A DNA stretch of 16,076 bases from CBDUQI01 sp965369325. GTDB lineage: Bacteria; Pseudomonadota; Gammaproteobacteria; Steroidobacterales; JBCBZW01. Each line of letters begins with the position of its first letter. The first letter of the stretch is position 1. The DNA lies in the NCBI GenBank assembly GCA_965369325.1, contig CBDUQI010000136.1, positions 1 through 16,076 on the forward strand, read 5' to 3'. A model generated the notes under the pieces. That model was not told where the DNA came from, did not search any database, and saw only the letters and a program-made list of their open reading frames with translations. Of this stretch, positions 1 to 8,197 are shown in pieces. The translations under genes and the position numbers were made by a program.

Positions 1-116
1 CCCCCAGCAACGGAACCGCGGCCGCACCCGGTAAGGAGAAAAAGCGCGGCCGCAGCGATCACAAGCGCGCGCGTTGCGTGACGATGACAGCCGGCCACTT
101 GCTGTGCTAATTCCAT
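1..116 (-). CDS. Partial lipoprotein gene, N-terminus only, runs off the left edge
   Basis: Reading leftwards from a CAT at 114-116, the minus strand encodes a typical lipoprotein signal peptide. It has a short n-region with basic residues (HRHATR, about residues 11-16), a hydrophobic core (ALVIAAAALFLL) and a lipobox LLTGC, so the mature protein should start at a lipidated cysteine near residue 31. Residue +2 after the cysteine is Gly, which does not suggest inner-membrane retention. An AAGG lies about 7 bases upstream of the start on the minus strand, a modest ribosome binding site. The frame stays open to base 1, so about 38 codons are visible and the function of the mature protein cannot be read. 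A downstream GTG start (about residue 19) is possible but would remove the basic n-region. Confidence 0.65.
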   Translation of the reverse strand, partial: MELAQQVAGCHRHATRALVIAAAALFLLTGCGRGSVAG

Positions 117-281
117 GGGAATGCCTTAACACTTTACCGACCCCTACATTAACGCCTTGCCGCCGCTGGGTCTAAGGGTCGTTTGCGGACAACACTCTTC
201 AGGCAAGATGGACGTGATCGATGATATTGTCGCAACATCAGTGTGTCGCTGGGTAAACCGAAAGTGGTCTCAATGCGTATC

Positions 282-287
282 AGAGGG
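282..287 (+). promoter_or_regulatory. Ribosome binding site of the DUF1697 gene
   Basis: AGAGGG lies 8 bases before the ATG at 296 and supports that start. The 179 bases between this gene and the divergent lipoprotein gene must hold both promoters, but I see no convincing -35/-10 pair. Confidence 0.6.
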
Positions 288-295
288 CGTTCTAG

Positions 296-817
296 ATGAC
301 AACTTATGTGGCGTTTCTGCGCGCGGTGAATGTGGGCGGTACGGGAAGACTGCCGATGGCTGAGCTGCGGAAGATGTGCGACAAACTCGGCTTCACTGAG
401 GTGCAAACGTACATCGCCAGTGGAAACGTGGTGTTTACCAGCCAATCGACAAAGCTGGCCGTCAAGAACGCGCTGGAAGAGCAGTTATGCGCGTATGCCG
501 GAAAACCCACTGGGGTAGCGGTACGAACGGCAGCCCAGGTGCGCGCGATTCTGAGCGACTGTCCTTTTGACGATAAAGAGCCAAAGTTCACGCTGGCGAT
601 GCTGTTTGAGGGTAAGCCCCCAAAGGATGCACTGAGTGGCTGTGTGGGTCAGGACGATGAGCAACTGCATCTGGGCGCGCACGCAGTCTATGTTTACTAC
701 CCCAGTGGGATGGGGCGCTCCAAGCTTCGTATTCCGGCCGCCCGGACGGCGACGGCGCGTAATATGAATACGATCCGAAAGATGAGCGAGCTGGTGCAAA
801 CAAAGCCCGCGGGGTAG
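296..817 (+). CDS. DUF1697 family protein
   Basis: A 173-residue protein of the DUF1697 family, a group of small cytoplasmic bacterial proteins without an established activity. The family signature is clear in the first 50 residues: YVAFLRAVNVGG near the start, then LPMAELRKMCDKLGF, then TYIASGNVVFTS. The rest fits the family's usual length of about 170-180 residues, including a late GRSKLR segment and a closing stretch with TARNMNTIRKMSEL, where relatives typically read as arginine and asparagine before the last helix. The start at 296 has a good Shine-Dalgarno sequence. The gene is convergent with the glutamine amidotransferase, with only 25 bases between the two stop codons, and nothing in its surroundings suggests a partner. 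It looks intact. Confidence 0.9.
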   Translation: MTTYVAFLRAVNVGGTGRLPMAELRKMCDKLGFTEVQTYIASGNVVFTSQSTKLAVKNALEEQLCAYAGKPTGVAVRTAAQVRAILSDCPFDDKEPKFTLAMLFEGKPPKDALSGCVGQDDEQLHLGAHAVYVYYPSGMGRSKLRIPAARTATARNMNTIRKMSELVQTKPAG

Positions 818-842
818 CCGGCATCGTCACAGACTTGCCGCG

Positions 843-1688
843 CTAGGGGGCAAACGTGCTCACTTGGCATTCGCCTCGGCGCACCGTAATAAAACTGGCT
901 TCCGGCAACAGCTCCCAGCGCGCCGTGCACTCATCCAGCGGCTCGGACAGGATCACCACGCCGTCCTCAGGGATGCCGCCGGCGTCCTCGGTGAGCTCGG
1001 CCAGCCCGTGCGCATCGCGGTTGTGGTACAGGGTTTTGGAATTGCGATCGGTGGAGTAACGCACGGCGTACAGGGTGTGACCATCGCTGGTTGCGCAGGT
1101 GAGGCGGAACGGGCCGTCGATGCCGTAGTGTGTGCGGGCCTGCTCCACGCGTGCGGTCATTCGCTCAAGCGCGCCCTTCGGGTCTTTATCCAACCCGTAA
1201 GTTAGTGCCAGAAAAAAACACACTTCTGTGTCGGTGGTGCCCTGGATGCAATTGAAGTACGCGGGATCCACCTCCAGCATCAGCTCCCGGCGCATTAGTT
1301 CAAACTCGCTGATCTCACCGTTGTGCTGAAACAACCATTGTTCATGGCGAAACGGGTGCGAATTGGTGCGTTGGACAATGCCCGTGTAGGCCGCGCGCAG
1401 GTGCGCCAGAAACAGGCCGGACTTAATCTGCGCCGCCAGATTGGCCAGGTTGCGGTCGCTCCAAGCGGGCCGGTACTCGCGGTACAGGCCCGGCTGAGCC
1501 CGTTCGCCATACCAGCCCATCCCAAAGCCATCACCATTCGTCGGGAAAGCGCCGTCTGGGAATTGCGGTAGTCCGCTCACGTAGTTCTCTCGCGCAAAAC
1601 GACTCTGCACGACTAGTGAGCGGCTGGGCTTGGTCACCAGTGTTTCGAGAAAAATCGGTTCCCCGGCGTAAGCAAGCCAACGGCACAT
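843..1688 (-). CDS. Class II glutamine amidotransferase (YafJ/EgtC-like)
   Basis: A 281-residue Ntn-hydrolase of the class II glutamine amidotransferase type. The sequence begins Met-Cys-Arg-Trp-Leu; after Met removal Cys2 would be the N-terminal nucleophile that attacks the glutamine amide. Other hallmarks are NGDGFGMGWY (51-60), HLRAA (96-100), NSHPF (109-113) and HNGEI (122-126), which form the glutamine-binding and catalytic pocket. The C-terminal part contains the TTDTEVCFF-type segment expected in this family. No synthetase or acceptor domain is attached, so the acceptor of the released ammonia, or whether the enzyme is a simple amidohydrolase as EgtC and Dug3-like proteins are, cannot be told. 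The start at 1688 is fixed by the need for Cys2 and by a GAGGAGA Shine-Dalgarno sequence just upstream. No ergothioneine genes are visible nearby. Confidence 0.93.
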   Translation of the reverse strand: MCRWLAYAGEPIFLETLVTKPSRSLVVQSRFARENYVSGLPQFPDGAFPTNGDGFGMGWYGERAQPGLYREYRPAWSDRNLANLAAQIKSGLFLAHLRAAYTGIVQRTNSHPFRHEQWLFQHNGEISEFELMRRELMLEVDPAYFNCIQGTTDTEVCFFLALTYGLDKDPKGALERMTARVEQARTHYGIDGPFRLTCATSDGHTLYAVRYSTDRNSKTLYHNRDAHGLAELTEDAGGIPEDGVVILSEPLDECTARWELLPEASFITVRRGECQVSTFAP

Positions 1689-1831
1689 AGCGCTTCTCCT
1701 CGTGTTGGGTGCGCCGGATGGCGCCCTGGCTGCAAGGGTAGGGCAACGGGGAGAAAGATGGTACTTGGTGAGGGGAAAGCCGGGTGCGCCGCGCTGTTAC
1801 TAGTACAAAGGATGGTAGAGCAGCGGTACTC

Positions 1832-1852
1832 GGGCATGGACGCCCTTTTTTT
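1832..1852 (+). terminator. Weak intrinsic terminator-like hairpin
   Basis: GGGC (1832-1835) pairs with GCCC (1842-1845) across a six-base loop and is followed by seven T residues (1846-1852). The stem has only four pairs, so termination would be inefficient. No plus-strand gene precedes it. It could end a short leader transcript or sRNA, act as an attenuator for the small reading frame that begins 11 bases later, or be chance. Confidence 0.3.
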
Positions 1853-1863
1853 AGGACAGATCA

Positions 1864-2001
1864 ATGTTGGAAGCAATTGTACAAGTGCTGGCGTGGGCCG
1901 TGCTCGCCCCCGCGGGCATTTTTATCTTATGCGCCCCGCGCACCCCGCCTGGCAATAGCCGGGGCGGTTCGGCGTCAAACGCTGACTTTCAGCCGAGCTG
2001 A
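1864..2001 (+). CDS. Candidate small single-pass membrane peptide
   Basis: A 45-codon reading frame beginning with ATG at 1864, preceded by AGGA at 1853-1856 with an ideal 7-base spacing. The predicted peptide starts MLEAIVQVLAWAVLA and has one hydrophobic segment at about residues 4-23 (LAWAVLAPAGIFIL), then a polar tail rich in Pro, Ser, Gly and Asn. This resembles the many single-pass microproteins of bacteria, but I recognise no family. It sits alone on the plus strand between two minus-strand genes. Its stop codon lies inside a 7-bp inverted repeat. The good ribosome binding site and clean membrane segment argue for a gene; the small size and lack of known relatives argue for caution. 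Confidence 0.35.
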   Translation: MLEAIVQVLAWAVLAPAGIFILCAPRTPPGNSRGGSASNADFQPS

Positions 2002-2003
2002 AA
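1987..2003. repeat. Perfect 7-bp inverted repeat after the ATPase gene
   Basis: TTTCAGC (1987-1993) and GCTGAAA (1997-2003) are separated by CGA. It lies about 50 bases past the ATPase stop codon and could be a transcript-end hairpin for that gene, but there is no T-run on the minus strand after it. A binding site for a regulator is also possible. Confidence 0.35.
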
Positions 2004-2056
2004 CCACGGTCGCCATCGTTTGCTGTTGCCGTTTGCCTGGCATTCTCATGCAAGCG

Positions 2057-5044
2057 CTAAGAAAACTGATTCAGAATGCCGCGGGCGATTTCGCCGTGGC
2101 GGTCCATCGCGCAGGACTCGTAAATATCGATGGCTTGTTGCAGCAACTCGCGGGCCCGTACACGGTCTCCATCACCGTTGCGGGCAATGAGCATGCGGGC
2201 AAACCAGCGGCGCGTCTCGGCTTGTTCAATGCGCAACGGAATGCTGTGCGCTTGTGCCAGCGCAAGCTCAAAATGTGTCTGCGCTGCCTCGTAATGCTCG
2301 CCGGCGCTGGCCGCGATGCCCGCTGACTTGTGGACCAGCCCGGTTTGAAACAGCAGCACCAGGCGTTCGCTGTTGGCCAGTGCCGCCAGCACTGGGTGTA
2401 ACGCTGCCGCCTGATCCAGCCGTCCCAGGGCGCTCAGCCCTTCTGCGGCGGCGGCCAGAGCAACCAGTTGCCCATGAGTGGCGGACTCAAGTTGAGCTGG
2501 CAGCCGGGCGCTGAGCGAGGCCCAGGCGGCAAACGCATCGGGCGATTTGGCCAGCCCCAGGAACAGGAATCGCGCCCCTTGCTCCAGCCCCTCCCATGCA
2601 CGGCCGTGGTCGCCACACGCCACCGCGGACTCGAACGCCGCGCGTGCCTCATCCCATCGCCCCTGAAACATCTGGGTTTGCCCGAGCGCAGCATACATGG
2701 CCCCGCACCAAAGTTGATTGTCGTCAGTGGCGTGCAGCAGCGCGTGCGCGGCCGCGCGTTCGCCGTCAGCGAGTTGGCCGGTGGCAAGCGCTTGCGAGAC
2801 GTCGCTAAGCGCGCAGGCCAGTGGGGCGATGGTGGGGTCATGGTTGCCGTCCGGTAGTGGGGAGGCTTCGCCAGTGTGCGGGGTTTCGCTGCCGCGGCCT
2901 AGCAAGGCCAATGCGGCTCGCCGCCAGCCGAGCAGGTCTTGTTGCACCCAACGCATTTGATTGTTGTCGGTGAGGGTGAGTGCGCGCGTGGCGGCGTCAA
3001 GCATCGGTTCCGCGTTCAGCGTGAGCCAGTGGTATCGAAGTTGGCTCAGCGCAAGCTCAAGGTGGGTGCTCGCGCTGTCGGATGGCTGGATCAGTTGCAC
3101 CGCCTCCTCCAGCGCGACGCGCGCCTGCGCCATTTGGCCGGCATCTGCGTGGGCGTTGGCCACTGCGCAGAGCCCACGTGCCCGATGCGCTCGTGCCTGT
3201 GCCGGGATATGTTGGATCCCATCCAGGCAAAGGCTCAGCACATCGTCGCCCAGCCACTGTTCGGCGCGTACCTGCACGGCCTTAGCCAGCATCGCCGCTA
3301 TCTGCTCGGGTTGCTCAAGTTGTTCGAATATTGTCAACGCTTCGGCGAATAACGGTTGCGCCTGCGCCCAATCCTGGCCAGCCGTTACTGCAGCGATGTG
3401 TTGGAGCAGCACAGCGCGCGCCGGTCGTGTGCGCGATTCGCCAGGCAGCCATCCGAGCGCCTGTATCAACAAGCGTTGGGCGCCCGGCTGATCTCCCACC
3501 CGTGCGGCATGGATGCCGGCACGCTGATACAACTCCACCAACATCTGCGGCTGCACCTGTTCAGGTTCAGGTGCTGGCGGATGCTCCGGCGGGCGCTGCG
3601 CCGGCGTATGCCGGGCGCGGGCGCACTGCAGGTGATGGGCGATGCGGGCAGCCGAGCGTTCATCAAGCGGGTGCATGCTCAATTCGCTTTCGGCCAGCTT
3701 CTGGTGTGCATCTGTGCGGGCATCCTCGCCCATCCGTCCAATGATGGCGCGGCGGATGACGGCATGTGCAAAACGCAGGTGCGCTCGCCCACGAGTGCTG
3801 GCCGGTTCGATCAAATGGGCATCCAGCGCCGTGTCCAGCACCTGTCGCCAAGCCTCGCCCGACAGTGCGCTCGCGCGACGGGTCACCTCTGGATCAAAGT
3901 GAAGGCCGGCGATAGCGGCCAGATCCAGTACTTGGCGTGTTGCTTCATCCAGGCGCCGCAGGCGCCGCTGAATCACCAGGGTGGCGCTGTCCGCGAAGAC
4001 CAGCGCGCGCGTATCGATCTGGGTATGCCACTGGCCAGCCCCATCGAGCAGTGCCTGCTCTTCGTTCAGTTGATGAAAGACCGCCCGCACATACAGCGGA
4101 TTGCCCTGGGTCTCCTCGTGGATAAATGTGGCCACCTGCGGCGGTGGGCCTGCGCCAGCCAGCGTTGTAAGAATCTGCGCGACATCCTCGCCTCGAAGTG
4201 CTTCCGGGGAAATCGTGTGGCCCCAGGGTAGGGCACTCAGCTCGCCTAGTAAGTCCGCAGTGCTGCTTTGGGTTGTTTGCACGGGTGAAGTACTGTTTGG
4301 CGCGAAGTCATCCTCGACGGTAAGCACCAGCAATACGGGCAAATCCTCCAGCAGCGTGGCCCATTGCACCAGCAGTGCGGCGGTGGCTGCATCGGCGTGC
4401 TGCATGTCCTGCAGTGTGATAAGGCAGGGCTGAGCGGCCGCCAGGCGCCGCAACCATTGCGCTGAGGCGGTTTGTAAACCATGCCAGGTGCGTTGTGAGG
4501 TGGCCGCAAGCACGGTGGGTGCGGCGGGGTGGTCGCTCGCGGCCAGGGCGGTGTGCAAGGCTGGCGCTATGGCGGCCAGTGCTACGGCGTGGTCACCCAG
4601 CGTGTCACGCAGTGACTGATCATCCAGTGCAAAGGCCGCGTCCTCCAGCACGCCGGCCAGCGCAGCAAAAGGCACTCCGGGCTCACTTACGGCGCGGCCG
4701 GACAGGGTGAGCATTTTTCGCTCATCAGCCATCACTGCCGCTTGCTCGGCCAGGCGCGTTTTACCAATCCCGGGCGCGCCCTGCAGCACCAGTATGGCGC
4801 CTTGGCCTGCGACTGCCGATTCGATCAGACCAGTAATGGCCGAGCACTCGGCACTGCGCCCTGCCAGGGGCGGGAGAATGGGTTTTGCCGAGGGTAAAGC
4901 AAGCGCGTTTGATGCGCGCCCGCGTGAGCCTTTCGCCTTGCTTTTTGTTGGCACGGTGGTGCTGGTTGCGGCTTGCAAGTCTTGCGCGCGCTGCTGTTTG
5001 AACCGCGCTGAGACCGCACGATTGAGTGTTGACCAAAGGCCCAT
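2057..5044 (-). CDS. STAND/AAA-type ATPase with long TPR-like C-terminal region
   Basis: A 995-residue protein of the AAA_16/STAND group seen in MalT-, AfsR- and cyclase-linked regulators. Residues 1-59 are a basic, low-complexity leader. The NTPase module begins with LAGRSAE (60-66), has a perfect Walker A, GAPGIGKT (89-96), a Walker B-like strand CLITLQDMQHAD (207-218) where relatives usually read LDDLHWAD, and a GNPLYVRAVFHQL motif (314-326) typical of the GNPF region. A helical winged-helix-like part follows, then about 500 residues of Ala- and Leu-rich helical repeats that look like degenerate TPRs. There is no LuxR helix-turn-helix, kinase or cyclase domain, so the output is unknown; it may act through a partner bound to the TPRs. 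An in-frame ATG at 5068 lacks a ribosome binding site, whereas the ATG at 5044 has AAGGGGG at ideal spacing. It lies 90 bases behind the M16 protease gene on the same strand. Confidence 0.85.
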   Translation of the reverse strand: MGLWSTLNRAVSARFKQQRAQDLQAATSTTVPTKSKAKGSRGRASNALALPSAKPILPPLAGRSAECSAITGLIESAVAGQGAILVLQGAPGIGKTRLAEQAAVMADERKMLTLSGRAVSEPGVPFAALAGVLEDAAFALDDQSLRDTLGDHAVALAAIAPALHTALAASDHPAAPTVLAATSQRTWHGLQTASAQWLRRLAAAQPCLITLQDMQHADAATAALLVQWATLLEDLPVLLVLTVEDDFAPNSTSPVQTTQSSTADLLGELSALPWGHTISPEALRGEDVAQILTTLAGAGPPPQVATFIHEETQGNPLYVRAVFHQLNEEQALLDGAGQWHTQIDTRALVFADSATLVIQRRLRRLDEATRQVLDLAAIAGLHFDPEVTRRASALSGEAWRQVLDTALDAHLIEPASTRGRAHLRFAHAVIRRAIIGRMGEDARTDAHQKLAESELSMHPLDERSAARIAHHLQCARARHTPAQRPPEHPPAPEPEQVQPQMLVELYQRAGIHAARVGDQPGAQRLLIQALGWLPGESRTRPARAVLLQHIAAVTAGQDWAQAQPLFAEALTIFEQLEQPEQIAAMLAKAVQVRAEQWLGDDVLSLCLDGIQHIPAQARAHRARGLCAVANAHADAGQMAQARVALEEAVQLIQPSDSASTHLELALSQLRYHWLTLNAEPMLDAATRALTLTDNNQMRWVQQDLLGWRRAALALLGRGSETPHTGEASPLPDGNHDPTIAPLACALSDVSQALATGQLADGERAAAHALLHATDDNQLWCGAMYAALGQTQMFQGRWDEARAAFESAVACGDHGRAWEGLEQGARFLFLGLAKSPDAFAAWASLSARLPAQLESATHGQLVALAAAAEGLSALGRLDQAAALHPVLAALANSERLVLLFQTGLVHKSAGIAASAGEHYEAAQTHFELALAQAHSIPLRIEQAETRRWFARMLIARNGDGDRVRARELLQQAIDIYESCAMDRHGEIARGILNQFS

Positions 5045-5051
5045 TGCCGTT

Positions 5052-5058
5052 CCCCCTT
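5052..5058 (-). promoter_or_regulatory. Ribosome binding site that decides the ATPase start
   Basis: On the minus strand this reads AAGGGGG, 7 bases before the ATG at 5042-5044. The alternative in-frame ATG at 5066-5068 is preceded by pyrimidine-rich sequence with no Shine-Dalgarno match, so the shorter start is preferred. Confidence 0.65.
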
Positions 5059-5134
5059 GAGCTCGCATGCTAACAGGAAGGCGGCGCCTTTCGTACGGCC
5101 GGTGCTTGTTGGTCAGACCCCGCGCCGGGCTTGC

Positions 5135-8050
5135 CTAGCGGAAGACATCCTCAGCCGAGATGATGTTAACGCTCGCCGGTGAGAAGTCCAGTTTGAGCAC
5201 TTCGATTTGCGCGTCTTCGCTGGCCAGCTCTGGTTTGGGTGAATTGTACTCAAGTGGTGAGGGCTGGTTTTGCACCAAGCGATCGCGCAGATCCTGTGCC
5301 TCGCGGGTGACGAACACAAACTTCACCTCATCCAGCTTAAGGTGGCGTCGAATGGCACGGTTGACATCTGCCCGCGTCAGTTGCTTTAACCCCTCGCGGA
5401 CGTACTGCACGAATGGCTCGGTGGCGTAGTAGTCGCTATCCAATTGGTAGCCGAGCTGACGCGACTGAGTGGCGACCAGCAGGCTGGCGTATTTGTCTAG
5501 GAAGTTACGCACGCTCTCAAACGCGCTTTTGTCGATCCCGTTAGCGCGCAACTTGCGCAGCTCATACATGGCTGTGCGGGTCGCAAAATGGGCGTCGTTA
5601 TTGGTGCGTAACGGCCGCAGCCATACCTGGAAGATCTGTTGCTTGCGCGCCAGATTGGCGCCGGGTTGGGTGCGGAACATGCCGGCCGGGAAGTACTCAA
5701 TGTAAGCGTAGTCGCCATAGTTCATCCCGCGCGCTTCGCGGATGCGCCCGAACAGGTGGGCGCTGGAGTTGCGATGCTCGCCCAGCCATGAGCGTACCAG
5801 CCACAGGGCAAGCCAGTCTTTGTGACCGCGCCGTACGTCGATGGGGAAACCGAACGAGACGGCCACCGCCGGGGTTTCCTTCTCAACGATCAGCGCTTCA
5901 TGCGCCTTGATGGCAGGTGCGGGGGCGGCGCCGTCAAAGCGTGCGGTGTTGCCTTGTGCAAATGGGTCTGGGGCGCCGCTTTCGGCCAACGTGCCTGGCA
6001 AGCTGGCGAGGCTGGCATCTATCTGTGCCGGAAAGTTCTCCGGATAACCGCCCGCCAGCCCGACAGTCAGGCGATCGCGGGTGTAGTGCTGGCGGTAAAA
6101 TTGCTGCACATCGGCGAGGGTAAGGTTAGCAATCTGATCGGATGCGCCCCCGTTAAAGTTGCCGTAGGCGTGCGCTTGCCCATAGATGAACTGATATAGC
6201 ACCTCTTTGCCCAGTTCCTCATCGTTGTTGCCCACTAGGTTGCTGCGAATGCCGTTGATGGCCTGGGTTTTTACCCGCTCAAAGTCACTCTCGCGCCAGC
6301 CCGGGTCCAACAGTTGGGCGGAGATCAGGGTGTACCACTCGGCCAGGTTGTCTTTGTGTACGCTTCCTGACAACCGCGTCATCTCCTTGTCGACCTGTGC
6401 GGTGAAGCCCGCAGCCATCGGGAACATGGCCCGTTGGATGTCGGCATACGTGTGGCTGGCGGAACCGGCTTCGGTGAGCATGTTGGCGGTAACGGCAGCC
6501 AACCCCTTTTTGCCGGGTGGATCGTAAGCGGCTCCCCCTTCGAACAGAAAGCTAACATCCACCAATGGTGAGGCTGCGGAGTGCATCTGCCTCAGCCGAT
6601 GCTGGCGCTGTGGCTCGCTGCTTTTCGCGATGCTGGCCACGCGAGCGCTGAGCGGCAGCATCTCACCCATGTCCGGCATCACCTCATCGTTGGACAGCGT
6701 CACCAGCACCTGGCTGGTGTCGGTGAAGTACTGGGCGGTGATCTCGCGCAGCACTGGCGGGGTAAGCGCGTCGTAGCTGCGGTACAGCTCGTTAATCGTC
6801 TCCGGCGTGCGCTCATGCTGGACGAACCGCGCCAGGATGGATGCAATAGAAGCCGTGTTGTCCATGCCGGAGGTAAAAGCATACTTAAGGCGTGATTTGG
6901 TGGCGCTCAAACGTGCGGCATCTACCTGGCGGGTCTGTGCGACCGCCAGCGTATCCAAAATAGCTTCACGCACGGCCACACCCGCCTGCCCGTCGCTAAG
7001 ACGGGCCGCGACCACCAGTTGGTTGGGGTCTTTGCGATTGGGGAAGTAAGCGAACAACTGGTCAACGGTCTGCTCTTGCACAACCAGTTTTTGGTACAGA
7101 TCGGAGGACTCGGAAAAATACAGCTCCGAGATCACATCCAGCGCTGGCATGTCGGCCGCGGTCGGCACAAAGGCCGGGCCTCGGAACGAGAACAGCAGCC
7201 AGGGCTGAGTGGGAGCCTCCCACTGGATGTGCTCGTAAACACGACCTTGCGGCGGTGGCTCTGTCGGGATTTGCACGTCGTAGTTGCCGCGCTCCCAGTT
7301 GCTAAAGTACTTTTCTACCAACGCAAAAGTGGCTGCCGGCTCAACGTCGCCGGCGATGATCATCACGGCCTTCTCCGGCCGGTACCAGCGGTCGAAGAAT
7401 TTGTAGGAGTACTCGATCTGGTTGGGCATGTCTTCGATGTCTTCGAAAAATCCCATCGTCGTGTGCCGGTAGGTATGTTCTTTGAATGACAATGCGCGCG
7501 AGCGCTCGATCAGTTTTTGAATTGGGTTGGAGTAGTTCTTAAGGTACTCGCCCTTCACTGCTTGCGCTTCGGTACGGAACTGCTCTTCGGTGTACTTAAG
7601 GTTCACGAAGCGATCGGCCTCCAACTCCAGGATGGTCTCCAGATCCGCCTTGGTAAAGGTGACGTGGTAATTCGTGAAGTCATCCGTGGTGTAGGCATTC
7701 TGGTCGGCGCCCGCGTTTTGCAGCAGCTTGTTGTACTGCTCGGCCGGGTAGGTTTCGGTGCCGCGGAACATCATGTGCTCAAAAAAATGGGCGAAGCCAG
7801 ATTTGCCGGGTTCCACCTCGTTGCGTGAGCCGGTTTGCACCGGCATCTGGATGGAGACGATATCCGGATAGCCGGTGGGCACGACGATTACTCGCAGTCC
7901 GTTGTCCAGGTCGCGCATCTCATACGGTAGATCGAATATCCGGTTGCTGTCTTGCGCATGGGCAGTGGTGGGCGCAAGCACCACCGTGCTGAATGCGACA
8001 AGGGCCAGTATGGCGACCGGGGCGATCAAGCGCCGAAGCAACTCACACAT
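5135..8050 (-). CDS. M16 family zinc metalloprotease, secreted, two-domain
   Basis: A 971-residue periplasmic peptidase of the pitrilysin/insulinase family (M16). The N-terminus is a Sec signal peptide: basic RRL, a hydrophobic run (AILALVAFSTVVLA), then a cleavage site after AHA near residue 32. The zinc site is the inverted motif HFFEH (88-92), with E168 in the GEYLK segment as the likely third ligand and E161 as the conserved second acidic residue. Residues of about 45-500 form the active M16 half; about 505-960 form the second M16 half without an HxxEH motif, as usual for the closing, inactive half of the clamshell. The substrate is probably partly degraded peptides trapped in the chamber. 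An AGGAGA ribosome binding site supports the start. It lies downstream of the POT peptide transporter on the same strand, so peptides and peptide uptake may be linked. The gene looks intact. Confidence 0.95.
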   Translation of the reverse strand: MCELLRRLIAPVAILALVAFSTVVLAPTTAHAQDSNRIFDLPYEMRDLDNGLRVIVVPTGYPDIVSIQMPVQTGSRNEVEPGKSGFAHFFEHMMFRGTETYPAEQYNKLLQNAGADQNAYTTDDFTNYHVTFTKADLETILELEADRFVNLKYTEEQFRTEAQAVKGEYLKNYSNPIQKLIERSRALSFKEHTYRHTTMGFFEDIEDMPNQIEYSYKFFDRWYRPEKAVMIIAGDVEPAATFALVEKYFSNWERGNYDVQIPTEPPPQGRVYEHIQWEAPTQPWLLFSFRGPAFVPTAADMPALDVISELYFSESSDLYQKLVVQEQTVDQLFAYFPNRKDPNQLVVAARLSDGQAGVAVREAILDTLAVAQTRQVDAARLSATKSRLKYAFTSGMDNTASIASILARFVQHERTPETINELYRSYDALTPPVLREITAQYFTDTSQVLVTLSNDEVMPDMGEMLPLSARVASIAKSSEPQRQHRLRQMHSAASPLVDVSFLFEGGAAYDPPGKKGLAAVTANMLTEAGSASHTYADIQRAMFPMAAGFTAQVDKEMTRLSGSVHKDNLAEWYTLISAQLLDPGWRESDFERVKTQAINGIRSNLVGNNDEELGKEVLYQFIYGQAHAYGNFNGGASDQIANLTLADVQQFYRQHYTRDRLTVGLAGGYPENFPAQIDASLASLPGTLAESGAPDPFAQGNTARFDGAAPAPAIKAHEALIVEKETPAVAVSFGFPIDVRRGHKDWLALWLVRSWLGEHRNSSAHLFGRIREARGMNYGDYAYIEYFPAGMFRTQPGANLARKQQIFQVWLRPLRTNNDAHFATRTAMYELRKLRANGIDKSAFESVRNFLDKYASLLVATQSRQLGYQLDSDYYATEPFVQYVREGLKQLTRADVNRAIRRHLKLDEVKFVFVTREAQDLRDRLVQNQPSPLEYNSPKPELASEDAQIEVLKLDFSPASVNIISAEDVFR

Positions 8051-8148
8051 TACATTTCTCCTAGTTCTACTTCCCAGGGTCGTTCTCTCGAAGCTGGTTG
8101 CCAGGTTCCTGATGAAGGACAGCGGGTTCTCGGGGGGCGCGGTGTTAG

Positions 8149-8181
8149 TTGGGCTGCGCGGTGTTGCACCGCGCAGCCCAA
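8149..8181. terminator. Perfect 15-bp stem-loop between transporter and protease genes
   Basis: TTGGGCTGCGCGGTG (8149-8163) is the exact reverse complement of the bases at 8167-8181, with a 3-base loop. It begins 16 bases past the stop codon of the transporter gene. The stem is strong and GC-rich but is not followed by a T-run on either strand, so it is not a textbook intrinsic terminator. It could terminate without a U-tract, stabilise the 3' end of the transporter mRNA, or uncouple expression of transporter and protease. Confidence 0.6.
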
Positions 8182-8197
8182 AGATTTCACGATGGGC

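Larger units (their letters stand above)
1689..2056. other. Intergenic region between the amidotransferase and ATPase genes
   Basis: This 368-base stretch contains the upstream region of the amidotransferase (right-to-left), a weak terminator-like hairpin with seven T residues (1832-1852, plus), a candidate 45-codon membrane peptide (1864-2001, plus) and a 7-bp inverted repeat (1987-2003). The 10-mer GGGTGCGCCG occurs twice, at 1708-1717 and 1782-1791; the first copy forms part of a short hairpin with GGCGCCC at 1718-1724. I could not identify a convincing sigma-70 promoter. Confidence 0.6.

Noticed and set aside
1810..1846. A GGTAGAGCAGC stretch reminiscent of a tRNA D-arm
   Set aside because: No matching 5' half of the D-arm, no acceptor stem, no anticodon arm and no TTCRA T-loop can be found around it.
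1784..2326. A 180-codon plus-strand open frame overlapping the end of the ATPase gene
   Set aside because: Much of it is antisense to the well-supported ATPase gene, its composition is basic and Cys-rich, and it has no ribosome binding site or family resemblance.
5045..5068. ATG at 5068 as start of the STAND-like ATPase
   Set aside because: No Shine-Dalgarno match before it, whereas the in-frame ATG at 5044 has AAGGGGG at 7-base spacing.
5078..5090. AAGGC/GCCTT hairpin between the protease and ATPase genes as a terminator
   Set aside because: The stem is only five pairs with a three-base loop and no T-run follows on the minus strand.
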